A stretch of DNA of 7,776 nucleotides from Flavobacteriaceae bacterium (GTDB lineage: Bacteria; Bacteroidota; Bacteroidia; Flavobacteriales; Flavobacteriaceae). Numbering within the stretch: the first letter of the stretch is position 1; every line of letters begins with the position of its first letter. The stretch is from contig JAESTN010000012.1 in NCBI GenBank assembly GCA_016763595.1, positions 1-7,776 of the forward strand, written 5' to 3'. This document shows, one piece after another, positions 1-7,079 of the stretch. The notes under the pieces are model-generated. The model was not told the origin of the DNA and made no database searches. It saw nothing but the letters and a program-made list of their open reading frames with translations. A program made the position numbers and the translations under genes.

Positions 1-1
1 A

Positions 2-1198
2 GCAGGTGCCTCCGTTTTTAAAAACAGTTTATTTTCCGCTTCTGTAAATTTAAGGAACACAGATATAACCTCTAGTTATTACGGAAACAATAGCACAACA
101 CAAGAAGAGTATTTTAATTTTTCTCAAGCTGGAGCTGTTTTTGTATACAAAACCTACGAGAACAGTGACTGGTCAAAGTTTGCATTTAGCTTTAACTATT
201 CTATTAGAAATGACTATAAAGATCGTTTTTTAAGTAGCGGGAATAGTGGATTCTCTACTTTTACAGAATTTCCCCTTGATACTGAAAACCCAAAAACTCA
301 ATATACAAATGCAGATTCTCAAAGATTTTCAAATACAACTAGTGGCGAATTAGCTGAATACAATTTTGCCCTCTCTGGTGTATATCAAAATGATTTACAT
401 TTAGGAGTAGCCGTGAACACCTATGATTTAAAATTCTCCCAACGATCAACTTTAAGAGAGCAAAACAATGACGGAAACGGAAATATTTTAAACGCTAAAT
501 TTTATCAAGAAAACATCACAACTGGCACAGGTTTTTCTTTAAGCGCAGGAGCCATCTATAAAGCGACTAAAAGTTTGCGTTTTGGATTTTCGTACCAATC
601 TCCAACTTGGTTTACAGAAATGAATGAAGAAAGCAACATTTTAAATAATGACGGTTTCTTTGGGGATACAGAAATTGAAGTAACAGGAAGTAATACTATT
701 TATGACAATACAACGGGAAACAACTTTCCTGTTCAAGGGTTTTCTTACAAATTAAAAACCCCAGCTAAAACCACAGCAAGTATTGCATATATTTTTGGAA
801 GTAACGGATTAATTAGTGCTGATTACACCATCAACGATTATAAAAAAATGAAATTATCTAATGCTGATTTCAATACAGAAAATCAATTCTTTAATGATCA
901 ACTAAGAAATTCTTACACATTAAATATTGGTTCCGAATGGCGTTTTAAAGCATTAAGTTTACGTGGAGGCTATCATTACGAACAAAGTCCCGACGCCAAC
1001 GCCATTGAATCAGACAACATCAAAGGATATTCTTTTGGAGCTGGCTATAATTTTGGTAATACAAAACTAGATTTCGCCTATCAAAACAAATCAAACACCC
1101 AACAATACAGTTTCTACCCTCAATACAATCAAGTAAATGCAGCTGAATTAAATCTTGACAACAGGATAATTACGGCAACGCTTACCATCAATTTATAA
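2..1198 (+). CDS. Outer-membrane beta-barrel protein, OmpP1/FadL-like transporter (5' partial)
   Basis: The frame is open from base 2 to the TAA at 1196-1198, so 398 residues are visible and the start lies off the left edge. The GTG at 413 sits inside the continuous frame (a valine in GVAVNTYDL) and is not a real start. The fragment is a run of alternating polar/hydrophobic strands rich in Tyr, Phe, Asn and Ser, with motifs such as SLSAGAIYKATKSLRFGFSYQSP, LISADYTINDYKKMK and LRGGYHYEQSPDAN; it ends in a final strand, ITATLTINL. This pattern fits the flavobacterial OmpP1/FadL family, outer-membrane barrels that in studied members import hydrophobic compounds such as long-chain fatty acids. 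Family members are usually near 450-520 residues, so roughly the first 60-120 residues, including the signal peptide and hatch, are missing. The substrate cannot be told from the sequence. A hairpin terminator follows directly, so this gene probably ends its own transcription unit. Confidence 0.8.
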   Translation, partial: AGASVFKNSLFSASVNLRNTDITSSYYGNNSTTQEEYFNFSQAGAVFVYKTYENSDWSKFAFSFNYSIRNDYKDRFLSSGNSGFSTFTEFPLDTENPKTQYTNADSQRFSNTTSGELAEYNFALSGVYQNDLHLGVAVNTYDLKFSQRSTLREQNNDGNGNILNAKFYQENITTGTGFSLSAGAIYKATKSLRFGFSYQSPTWFTEMNEESNILNNDGFFGDTEIEVTGSNTIYDNTTGNNFPVQGFSYKLKTPAKTTASIAYIFGSNGLISADYTINDYKKMKLSNADFNTENQFFNDQLRNSYTLNIGSEWRFKALSLRGGYHYEQSPDANAIESDNIKGYSFGAGYNFGNTKLDFAYQNKSNTQQYSFYPQYNQVNAAELNLDNRIITATLTINL

Positions 1199-1215
1199 AA
1201 ATATTTATCCTAAAA

Positions 1216-1262
1216 AATTGCAAAGACCTCAAAGGAAATAAACCTTTAAGGTCTTTGCAATT
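1216..1262 (+). terminator. Long hairpin, probable Rho-independent terminator of the FadL-like gene
   Basis: The arm at 1216-1235 pairs with 1243-1262 around a 7-base loop (1236-1242), giving about 20 base pairs with one mismatch near the loop. It starts 18 bases after the stop codon of the FadL-like gene. An A-tract (1212-1217) precedes the stem. The T-run after it is broken (a T-rich stretch follows at 1261-1275), whereas in the reverse direction the A-tract would give a clean U-tract, so the hairpin might work both ways. No - strand gene ends here. The core, AAAGACCTCAAAGG, resembles hairpins I recall in many flavobacterial intergenic spaces; that is memory, not a search. Confidence 0.75.
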
Positions 1263-1287
1263 CATTCATATTTTTACCTTAATTTTG
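1254..1287 (+). promoter_or_regulatory. Putative Bacteroidota-type promoter for the nifU-like/ubiE/porT operon
   Basis: TAATTTTG at 1280-1287 matches the Bacteroidota -7 consensus TAnnTTTG exactly. A TTTG at 1254-1257 lies 22 bases upstream, within the 17-23 base spacing described for flavobacterial -33 elements (TTG). Transcription would begin near 1294, leaving a leader of about 40 bases before the ATG at 1334. The leader is A/C-rich with no clear Shine-Dalgarno sequence, as is usual in this phylum. The -33 box lies inside the right arm of the upstream terminator hairpin. It is a pattern match only. Confidence 0.55.
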
Positions 1288-1333
1288 CTGAACATTTGTT
1301 CCCTACATTCAGTAGCACAACTTAAACAACATT

Positions 1334-2233
1334 ATGAGCGAAATTTCAATTTCAATTCAGAATACAAACAACGATACTATTGTAAAATTTGCAAGTAACA
1401 CGATCTTAATTAATGGGGGAAGCTACGAGTACAATAATATAGATGACGCTAAAAACGCACCTTTAGCGCAACAATTATTTCATTTACCATTTGTGAAAAA
1501 AGTTTTTGTAACTGCTAATTTCATTGCAATTCAAAAATTTGATATTGTTGACTGGGCAGATGTTCAAGAAGAAGTACGTGAACAAATTGAAGCTTATTTA
1601 CAAGATGGAAATTTAGTTGTAAAAGAAGAAACTACTAAAAAGAAAGCAATAGAAGTGTATGCTGAAGTGACTCCAAATCCATCTGTAATGAAATTTGGAA
1701 CTACGCAATCTTTGACGACTACTGATGTTGAGTGTAAGAATATAGATGAAGCAAATGAAACATCTCCATTAGCTCAAGCACTATTTCATTTCCCATTTGT
1801 AAAAGAAGTTTTTATTTCTGAAAACTACATTTCTATTACAAAATTTGAAATGGTTGAATGGAATGAAATTCACCCAGAAATAAGAAATTTTATTCGTAAT
1901 TACTTACAAGAAAACAAAACAATTATAAAACAATTACCAAAAGAAGAAACGTCAACGAAAGAAATTACACAAACACCTATTGAAAATCTAGATGAAACTT
2001 CTGCAAAAATTGTAAGCATCCTAGATGAGTACATAAAACCTGCCGTTGCTTCTGATGGTGGTAATATTGCTTTTAGATCTTATGATCCAGAAAGTAAAGT
2101 TGTACGTGTTATTTTACAAGGTGCTTGTAGCGGCTGCCCTTCATCAACAATTACGTTAAAAAACGGAATTGAGACGATGTTAAAAGACATGTTACCAAAT
2201 AAAATTAATGAGGTTATAGCAATTAACGGATAA
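1334..2233 (+). CDS. NifU-like iron-sulfur cluster scaffold with tandem Nfu_N domains
   Basis: The 299-residue protein has three parts. Residues about 4-98 and 106-200 are two related copies of the Nfu N-terminal domain: both carry APLAQ/SPLAQ followed by LFH-PFVK-VF, then an (I)xKF and a Trp-containing segment (VDWADV and VEWNEI). Only the second copy keeps the typical TPNPSVMKF opening (113-121); the first reads [10 protein letters not shown] Lys/Glu/Thr-rich linker (about 200-220) leads to a C-terminal NifU domain (about 222-299) with the pattern VASDGGNI and the cluster-binding CSGC at Cys265 and Cys268. Such proteins hold a [4Fe-4S] cluster, usually bridged between two monomers, and pass it to target enzymes in the cytoplasm. 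It is the first gene of an operon; ubiE starts 4 bases after its stop. No nif genes are nearby, so a general Fe-S role is far more likely than nitrogen fixation. Confidence 0.9.
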   Translation: MSEISISIQNTNNDTIVKFASNTILINGGSYEYNNIDDAKNAPLAQQLFHLPFVKKVFVTANFIAIQKFDIVDWADVQEEVREQIEAYLQDGNLVVKEETTKKKAIEVYAEVTPNPSVMKFGTTQSLTTTDVECKNIDEANETSPLAQALFHFPFVKEVFISENYISITKFEMVEWNEIHPEIRNFIRNYLQENKTIIKQLPKEETSTKEITQTPIENLDETSAKIVSILDEYIKPAVASDGGNIAFRSYDPESKVVRVILQGACSGCPSSTITLKNGIETMLKDMLPNKINEVIAING

Positions 2234-2237
2234 AATC

Positions 2238-2969
2238 ATGTCAGCAGAACACATTAAACCCTATAAAGATTCGGACAAAGGAAAGAAAGAGCAAGTTGCT
2301 CAAATGTTTGATAATATTTCTAAAAACTATGATGGTTTAAACCGAGTTATCTCATTTGGGATTGATGTTAAATGGCGTAAAAAAGTAGTTGCAATTATTG
2401 GAGAAAAGAATCCAAAACAAATTTTAGACATTGCTACTGGAACTGGAGATTTAGCAATAATGATGGCTGCCTTAAACCCAGATAGAATTATTGGATTAGA
2501 TATTTCTGCAGGAATGCTAGACGTCGGAAAGCAGAAAATTGCGAAAGCAAATTTATCGGACATAATAGAAATGATTGTTGGTGATTCTGAAAACATGCCT
2601 TTTGATGACAATACCTTTGATGCCATTACAGTTTCTTTTGGTGTTCGAAATTTCGAAAATCTTGATAAAGGCTTAAAAGAAATTAAACGCGTTTTAAAAC
2701 CTGGCGGAACTTTTGTTGTATTAGAGACCTCTGTACCAACGAAATTCCTATACAAACAAGGGTATCGTTTTCATACTTCAGTAATTTTACCAATTATTGG
2801 AAAACTATTTTCTAAAGACAAAGTTGCTTATTCATATTTATCTGAATCTGCAAATTCTTTTCCTTTCGGAGAAAAATTCAACAATATTTTACTGAAAAAT
2901 GGGTTTACTACAGCAACAGATAAACCAGTAACTTTTGGAGTAGCCTCTATTTACACCGCTACTAAGTAA
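2238..2969 (+). CDS. ubiE: Demethylmenaquinone methyltransferase (UbiE/MenG family)
   Basis: This 243-residue class I SAM-dependent methyltransferase has family-typical length. Signature 1 is at residues 31-47 ([17 protein letters not shown]); Asp43 stands where E. coli UbiE has His. The SAM-binding motif I is [11 protein letters not shown] (63-73), with the acidic residue of the next strand at Asp88 in GLDIS. Signature 2 is [15 protein letters not shown] (151-165). The C-terminal part ([17 protein letters not shown], about 185-201) also matches the family. The enzyme methylates the ring of demethylmenaquinol to give menaquinol, the last step of menaquinone synthesis. Bacteroidota use menaquinone and not ubiquinone, so MenG is the better functional name although the gene is usually called ubiE. 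It is the middle gene of the operon, 4 bases after the nifU-like gene and 3 bases before porT, with no room for separate promoters in the gaps. Confidence 0.95.
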   Translation: MSAEHIKPYKDSDKGKKEQVAQMFDNISKNYDGLNRVISFGIDVKWRKKVVAIIGEKNPKQILDIATGTGDLAIMMAALNPDRIIGLDISAGMLDVGKQKIAKANLSDIIEMIVGDSENMPFDDNTFDAITVSFGVRNFENLDKGLKEIKRVLKPGGTFVVLETSVPTKFLYKQGYRFHTSVILPIIGKLFSKDKVAYSYLSESANSFPFGEKFNNILLKNGFTTATDKPVTFGVASIYTATK

Positions 2970-2972
2970 AAA

Positions 2973-3680
2973 ATGAAAAAACTACAACTTGTATTTTTAG
3001 GCGTATTAATTTTAGCTTCGAGCGCTCTATTTGCTCAAGCAGACAGAGTTATTAATAAACCGAACTTTGATAAAATAAAATTACACTTTGGATTTTATTT
3101 AGGACTAAATCAAAATGATTTTAAGGTAAATTACAAAAACAGCAACTACGCAAACGCAAATGTTAGTATAGAACCAACAAGTGGTTTTAATGTTGGCTTA
3201 ATTGCTGATTTACGATTACATAAAAACATCAATCTTCGTTTTGAGCCAGGATTGGTTAGCAACTCTAAAGTTTTAGCTTTTACACATATTAACACCAAAA
3301 GAGATAGCATAAGAGAAATTGGCTCTACCTATTTACATTTACCTGTACTATTAAAATTTAGCACAGACAGAATGGACAATATTAGGCCTTATGTTTTAGC
3401 TGGATTTTCTTTGGATTATAACTTTTCTAGTAATCAGAAAAATGCAAATGACAATTCTGGTGGTGAATTTAGAATGAAAGCTTTTAATTATATGTATGAG
3501 GTTGGAATTGGAATAGACATCTACCTAAACTACTTCAAGTTTTCTCCATCAATTAGAGGTGTTTTTGCCATAAACAATGAATTGGAATACGATGCAGATT
3601 CTAATAGTCAATGGACTTCTCCTATACACTTTTTAGGAACTCGAGGCATCTTTCTTAATTTTTCTTTTGAGGGCAATTAA
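2973..3680 (+). CDS. porT: PorT-family outer-membrane beta-barrel protein, type IX secretion component
   Basis: The 235-residue protein begins with a signal peptide: a KK pair, a hydrophobic core (VFLGVLILASSALF) and a likely signal peptidase I site after ALFA at residue 21. The mature part is a small barrel of amphipathic strands (KLHFGFYLGLN, GLIADLRLHKNINLRFEPGL, YLHLPVLLKFS, RPYVLAGFSLDYNFS, YEVGIGIDIYL) and ends in a strand IFLNFSF. This order matches the PorT family (called SprT in gliding flavobacteria), a protein required for type IX secretion and probably located in the outer membrane; its precise role is not settled. Its position right after ubiE (3-base gap) is, as I recall, typical in Flavobacteriaceae and supports the assignment over a generic small porin. 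No other por, gld or spr gene is in the window. The last four bases are shared with the stop of the convergent RNA methyltransferase gene. Confidence 0.85.
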   Translation: MKKLQLVFLGVLILASSALFAQADRVINKPNFDKIKLHFGFYLGLNQNDFKVNYKNSNYANANVSIEPTSGFNVGLIADLRLHKNINLRFEPGLVSNSKVLAFTHINTKRDSIREIGSTYLHLPVLLKFSTDRMDNIRPYVLAGFSLDYNFSSNQKNANDNSGGEFRMKAFNYMYEVGIGIDIYLNYFKFSPSIRGVFAINNELEYDADSNSQWTSPIHFLGTRGIFLNFSFEGN

Positions 3681-4405
3681 ACTCTTTTAAACTCACTCAA
3701 TAAAATTGCCGTTGCTGTTGCAACATTTAAACTTTCTGTTTGCTGAATACCTCCAAACCTTGGAATCGAAATTTTAGAATCTATTACCTCTCTAATTTCA
3801 TCAGAAATACCGTTTGCTTCGTTTCCCATGATTAAGATTGCCTCTTTTGGCAAATTACTTTCATAGACATTTTCACCATCCATATCTGCAATAAAACTTG
3901 GCAGACTTGTAGCTTCTAAAAAAGGAATTAAATCTTCATATACAATTTCTACTCTCGTTAAAGACCCCATAGATGCTTGCACAACCTTTTGATTAAAACA
4001 ATCTACAGTGTTTTTTGAACACACCAATTTAGAAACACCAAACCAATCACACAATCGAATAATAGTTCCTAAATTACCCGGGTCATTAATTTCATCTAAA
4101 GCAACAATTAGCCCTTTATTTGAATCTGAATTTGTTTCAGGTATCTTAAACAATCCCAATACTTTATTTGGAGATTTTAGTTGACTAATTTTCTTTAGCT
4201 CAATATCTGAAACAGTCACTAACTGCTCATCACTCAAACTAGATCTATAATCTTGGGTTACAAATAACTTCTCAATTAGAAAATTGGAGTTCAATAACTC
4301 TTCTATAACTTTAACTCCTTCTGCAACAAATAATTTATGTTTTTGTCTATACTTTTTTTGCTGTAAACTTGTTATCAGTTTTATATGATTTTTTGATAAA
4401 CTCAT
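3677..4405 (-). CDS. SpoU/TrmH-family RNA 2'-O-ribose methyltransferase
   Basis: This 242-residue protein has both domains expected of a SpoU enzyme. Residues about 5-90 form the substrate-binding domain (KLFVAEGVKVIEELL, then SPNKVLGLFKIP). Residues about 98-242 form the trefoil-knot SPOUT domain: motif 1 DEINDPGNLGTIIR (Asn111, Gly113, Arg117), motif 2 LIMGNEANGI (191-200, with Glu196) and motif 3 with IPRFGG (214-219) and ESLNVATATAILL (224-236). Such enzymes use SAM to methylate the ribose 2'-OH of rRNA or tRNA. The short substrate-binding domain and the AEGVKVIEE start resemble the YsgA/RlmP branch, which acts on 23S rRNA, more than TrmH, but the exact target nucleotide cannot be read from the sequence. 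The ATG at 4403-4405 is the only good start. The gene converges on porT, sharing TTAA at 3677-3680, and diverges from tamL. Confidence 0.9.
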   Translation of the reverse strand: MSLSKNHIKLITSLQQKKYRQKHKLFVAEGVKVIEELLNSNFLIEKLFVTQDYRSSLSDEQLVTVSDIELKKISQLKSPNKVLGLFKIPETNSDSNKGLIVALDEINDPGNLGTIIRLCDWFGVSKLVCSKNTVDCFNQKVVQASMGSLTRVEIVYEDLIPFLEATSLPSFIADMDGENVYESNLPKEAILIMGNEANGISDEIREVIDSKISIPRFGGIQQTESLNVATATAILLSEFKRV

Positions 4406-4419
4406 TAATTAATTTTAAA

Positions 4420-4450
4420 TTAGAAAACCCGTCTAAAAACAGTACTTTTG
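4420..4450 (+). promoter_or_regulatory. Putative Bacteroidota-type promoter for tamL
   Basis: TACTTTTG at 4443-4450 matches the -7 consensus TAnnTTTG exactly. A weak -33 candidate, TTAG at 4420-4423, lies 19 bases upstream. Transcription would begin near 4457 and the leader to the ATG at 4478 would be only about 21 bases, A-rich at its end. The in-frame TTG at 4448 lies inside this box, which argues against using it as a start codon. Confidence 0.5.
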
Positions 4451-4469
4451 GAACGAGTAATAGTCTGTA

Positions 4470-4477
4470 CAAAGCTA
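4470..4477 (-). promoter_or_regulatory. Putative -7 element for the RNA methyltransferase gene
   Basis: Read on the - strand, this is TAGCTTTG, an exact match to the Bacteroidota -7 consensus TAnnTTTG. Transcription would begin near 4463, giving a leader of about 58 bases before the ATG at 4405. I see no TTG-type -33 element at the expected distance (about 4495-4500), so support rests on the -7 box and its position. The box directly abuts the tamL start codon at 4478. Confidence 0.4.
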
Positions 4478-6964
4478 ATGAAAAAAGTTTCTTTATATTT
4501 TTTTATAATCTTAATAATATCTTCATGTAATTCTGTTAAAAGAGTTGCAGAAAAAGAGCAGTTACTAAAAACATCTACAATAATTGTAGATGGTAAAAAA
4601 AACAGGAATCTTCAGTTAAACGACTATGTAATTCAAAAACCAAACTCTAAACTATTAGGATTACCCGTATCTGTATACTTTCATAACATAGGAAACCCAA
4701 ACGCTCCTAAAACTCCAAAAGAATGGGGCATACAAAACCCTAAAAAATACACCTTTTTTAAAAGGTTGTTTTCAGAAAAACAGAGTATTGGTGTAGCTAA
4801 CTCAACCATAAAACTTAATAACTGGTTTTTAAAAAATGGAGAATCACCAGTAATTATTGATGATTTTAAAACTAAAAAAACTGTTAAATCCTTAAATACT
4901 TATTATAAAACTATTGGTTTTTGGAATAATACAGTTGTCGCTGTAAAAGACTCTTTAAAAGAAAAAAAAGCAGCAATCACCTACCACATAACTAAAAACA
5001 ACCCTGTATTTATTGATTCTATAACAACAAACATACCTTCTTTAACCTTAAAAACTATTTACGAAAGAGACGCTGTAAATTCTTTTCTAAAAAAAGGAGA
5101 TCAATACAATCAAGATAATTTTAAGAATGAGGTTAATAGAATAGTGAAATTATTTAGAAACGCTGGAGTTTCTAATTTTTCTGACAGTTATATCTATTTC
5201 GATGTTAATGATGAGTTAGGCCTAAAAACAAATGTAAAAACAACAATTGCACAGAATGCCATTGTAACCACCATTAACGGAACAGAAAAATCCACACCTT
5301 TTCAAATACAAAAAATAACTCAAGTAAACGTCTACACAGATTACACATTCAACAAAGAAAATCAACCCTATTTAGACTCCATCTCTTATAAGGGAATTCA
5401 GTTTTTTGCACATGAAAAAATTAAATACAACCCAAAATATTTAGCGCAATCAATATTTATCAGAGCGAATCAAATATACTCAGACACCTTACGTAATTTG
5501 ACGCGAAATCATTTAAAATCTTTAAACAATTTTAAAGCAATAAGTATTAATTACCAAACTATTAAAGATTCATTATTAATAGCAAATATTAGATTAACAC
5601 CTCAAAAAAAATATTCAATTGGCGCAGAAACAGAACTTACGCATTCTAACATTAGAAAACTTGGATTTTCTGGCAAACTCTCAGTAACAAATAGAAATTC
5701 ATTTAAAGGTGCAGAATTGTTTAAGTTCTCTTTTACAGGCTCATTTTTTAACACATCTACACAACCAGGCAACAATAGTGGGTTTTTTAATGCATGGGAG
5801 TTAGGAGTTGATCTTTCTTTAGAAATACCAAGGTTTTCTGCTCCATTTGGTTTAAATAAATTTGTCCCAAAAGAAATGTCTCCCAAAACATACTTTTCTA
5901 TCGGTACAGGGATTCAAAAAAATATTGGTTTAGATAGGCAAACTATAAACGCAAATATTAATTATAGCTGGAAATTTAACAAGAGAAAATCCATTAACCT
6001 TGAGCTGTTTAATGTACAATACATTCGGAATTTAAATAACGCTGAGTATTTTAATATTTATAGTTCTGAATACAATAAATTAGTTCCAATTGCTCAAAAA
6101 TTTAACAACTTTTCTTTAACAACATCTAATGCTCCAGAGTTTATGAATTTGGTCAAAGATGATCGTAATTTTCAAACTAACAATCCTACTGAGTACAGCG
6201 ATAATTTAAATGTAAACAACAGGTATGCAATTATTACATCTAACTTTATTATACCTACAATTGCGTACACTTACACCTATAATAACCAAAAAACATATAA
6301 AGATAATAACTTTTCATTCTTTAAAGTTAGAATCGCAAATGCGGGTAATTTGGTTTCCTTATTAAGCAATCAGAAAAATAAAAATGGAGTAAAAACCATT
6401 GCAGACACACCTGTTGCTCAGTACTTTAAAGCTGATATTGAATATAAAAAATTCTGGAATGTTTCTAGAAGTTCTGTCTTAGGATTTAGATCCTTTTTAG
6501 GTGTTATTTTAGCCTATGGTAATTCTGGCATTCCATTTACCAAAAGCTATTTTGCTGGTGGGTCAAATGACATTAGAGCTTGGAAAACTTACGAATTAGG
6601 TTTGGGCTCCTCTCCCCCAGGATTAGAATACAATGTTGGTAACTTTAAATTTTTAACTAGTTTAGAATATCGATTCGATTTAATTAGTAGTTTAAAAGGT
6701 GCTTTATTTATTGATGCTGGTAATATTTGGGATATTTCTAATTCGAGTTTCACAGACGAAAAAGCTAAATTTAATAGTTTCTCTTCATTACAACAGATTG
6801 CTGTTGGATCTGGGTTTGGAGCCAGATATGATTTCAACTTTTTAATTTTACGCTTGGATATTGGGTTTAAAACTCACGAACCCTATTTATCAGGCGGTAA
6901 ATGGTTTAAAAACTTCAATTTTAACAATGCTGTTTACAATATAGGAATCAATTATCCTTTTTAA
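4478..6964 (+). CDS. tamL: TamL: lipoprotein Omp85-family outer-membrane assembly protein
   Basis: From the ATG at 4478 the protein has 828 residues. This start gives a clean lipoprotein signal peptide (two Lys, a hydrophobic core, lipobox ISSC) with Cys17 as the lipidated residue; an in-frame TTG 30 bases upstream would add ten residues and falls in the promoter motif. Residues about 20-375 are periplasmic and contain POTRA-like domains: one clear unit starts near Pro176 (PVFIDSI), with the pattern FLKKGDQYN, then RIVKLFRNAG. From about residue 378 an Omp85 (BamA/TamA) beta-barrel runs to the last residue, Phe828, in the terminal strand NIGINYPF. The loop-6 motif reads IRAW at 699-702, corresponding to the (V/I)RG(F/Y) motif of the family. 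TamL replaces TamA in Bacteroidota and is thought to work with TamB in outer-membrane assembly or lipid transport. No tamB is present in the window. It is monocistronic as far as can be seen, between the divergent methyltransferase gene and fbaA. Confidence 0.9.
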   Translation: MKKVSLYFFIILIISSCNSVKRVAEKEQLLKTSTIIVDGKKNRNLQLNDYVIQKPNSKLLGLPVSVYFHNIGNPNAPKTPKEWGIQNPKKYTFFKRLFSEKQSIGVANSTIKLNNWFLKNGESPVIIDDFKTKKTVKSLNTYYKTIGFWNNTVVAVKDSLKEKKAAITYHITKNNPVFIDSITTNIPSLTLKTIYERDAVNSFLKKGDQYNQDNFKNEVNRIVKLFRNAGVSNFSDSYIYFDVNDELGLKTNVKTTIAQNAIVTTINGTEKSTPFQIQKITQVNVYTDYTFNKENQPYLDSISYKGIQFFAHEKIKYNPKYLAQSIFIRANQIYSDTLRNLTRNHLKSLNNFKAISINYQTIKDSLLIANIRLTPQKKYSIGAETELTHSNIRKLGFSGKLSVTNRNSFKGAELFKFSFTGSFFNTSTQPGNNSGFFNAWELGVDLSLEIPRFSAPFGLNKFVPKEMSPKTYFSIGTGIQKNIGLDRQTINANINYSWKFNKRKSINLELFNVQYIRNLNNAEYFNIYSSEYNKLVPIAQKFNNFSLTTSNAPEFMNLVKDDRNFQTNNPTEYSDNLNVNNRYAIITSNFIIPTIAYTYTYNNQKTYKDNNFSFFKVRIANAGNLVSLLSNQKNKNGVKTIADTPVAQYFKADIEYKKFWNVSRSSVLGFRSFLGVILAYGNSGIPFTKSYFAGGSNDIRAWKTYELGLGSSPPGLEYNVGNFKFLTSLEYRFDLISSLKGALFIDAGNIWDISNSSFTDEKAKFNSFSSLQQIAVGSGFGARYDFNFLILRLDIGFKTHEPYLSGGKWFKNFNFNNAVYNIGINYPF

Positions 6965-6978
6965 ATTAATCTCCAGAC

Positions 6979-6996
6979 GATAACGTTTTCGTTATT
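6979..6996 (+). terminator. Small hairpin, possible weak terminator of tamL
   Basis: ATAACG (6980-6985) pairs with CGTTAT (6990-6995) around a TTTT loop, with one further G-T pair outside. It begins 15 bases after the tamL stop and is followed by TTATA and a run of nine A. The stem is short and the T-run after it is minimal, so termination here is only a suggestion from position. Confidence 0.3.
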
Positions 6997-7034
6997 TATA
7001 AAAAAAAAGCCAATCCATTTATTTAAAAAATGCC

Positions 7035-7042
7035 TAGTTTTG
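7035..7042 (+). promoter_or_regulatory. Putative -7 promoter element for fbaA
   Basis: TAGTTTTG matches the Bacteroidota -7 consensus TAnnTTTG exactly. Transcription would begin near 7049, with a leader of about 31 bases before the ATG at 7080. No TTG-type -33 box is seen at 17-23 bases upstream; an A-tract (7000-7008) lies about 27 bases upstream of the box and might contribute DNA bending. The leader is A/C-rich without a Shine-Dalgarno sequence. Confidence 0.45.
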
Positions 7043-7079
7043 TGACAACAAATTTTTTGTAAAATTCAAACAACACTAC

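Noticed and set aside
413..1198. A separate gene starting at GTG 413
   Set aside because: The same frame is open back to base 2 with continuous barrel-like sequence, so 413 is an internal valine codon of a 5'-truncated gene.
2612..2619. TACCTTTG inside ubiE as an internal promoter for porT
   Set aside because: It matches TAnnTTTG, but no -33 element is at 17-23 bases and such matches are expected by chance in AT-rich coding DNA.
2327..2755. Open frame on the - strand inside ubiE
   Set aside because: It lies wholly antisense to a clear methyltransferase, has no recognisable domain, and has no promoter or spacing to support it.
3711..3724. Hairpin GTTGC-TGTT-GCAAC as terminator of porT
   Set aside because: The stem is only five base pairs, no T-run follows directly, and the bases encode the conserved motif 3 region of the methyltransferase.
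4448..4477. TTG start giving a ten-residue extension of TamL
   Set aside because: The extension MERVIVCTKL would bury the lipoprotein signal peptide, and the TTG lies inside the predicted -7 box. The ATG at 4478 fits better.
5602..5886. Open frame on the - strand inside tamL
   Set aside because: It is antisense to the well-supported barrel coding sequence and shows no family resemblance. The same applies to 6589-6837.
7048..7060. Hairpin ACAAA-TTT-TTTGT in the fbaA leader as a regulatory element
   Set aside because: It is a five-pair, nearly all A-T stem that would be unstable, and it overlaps the predicted start of transcription.
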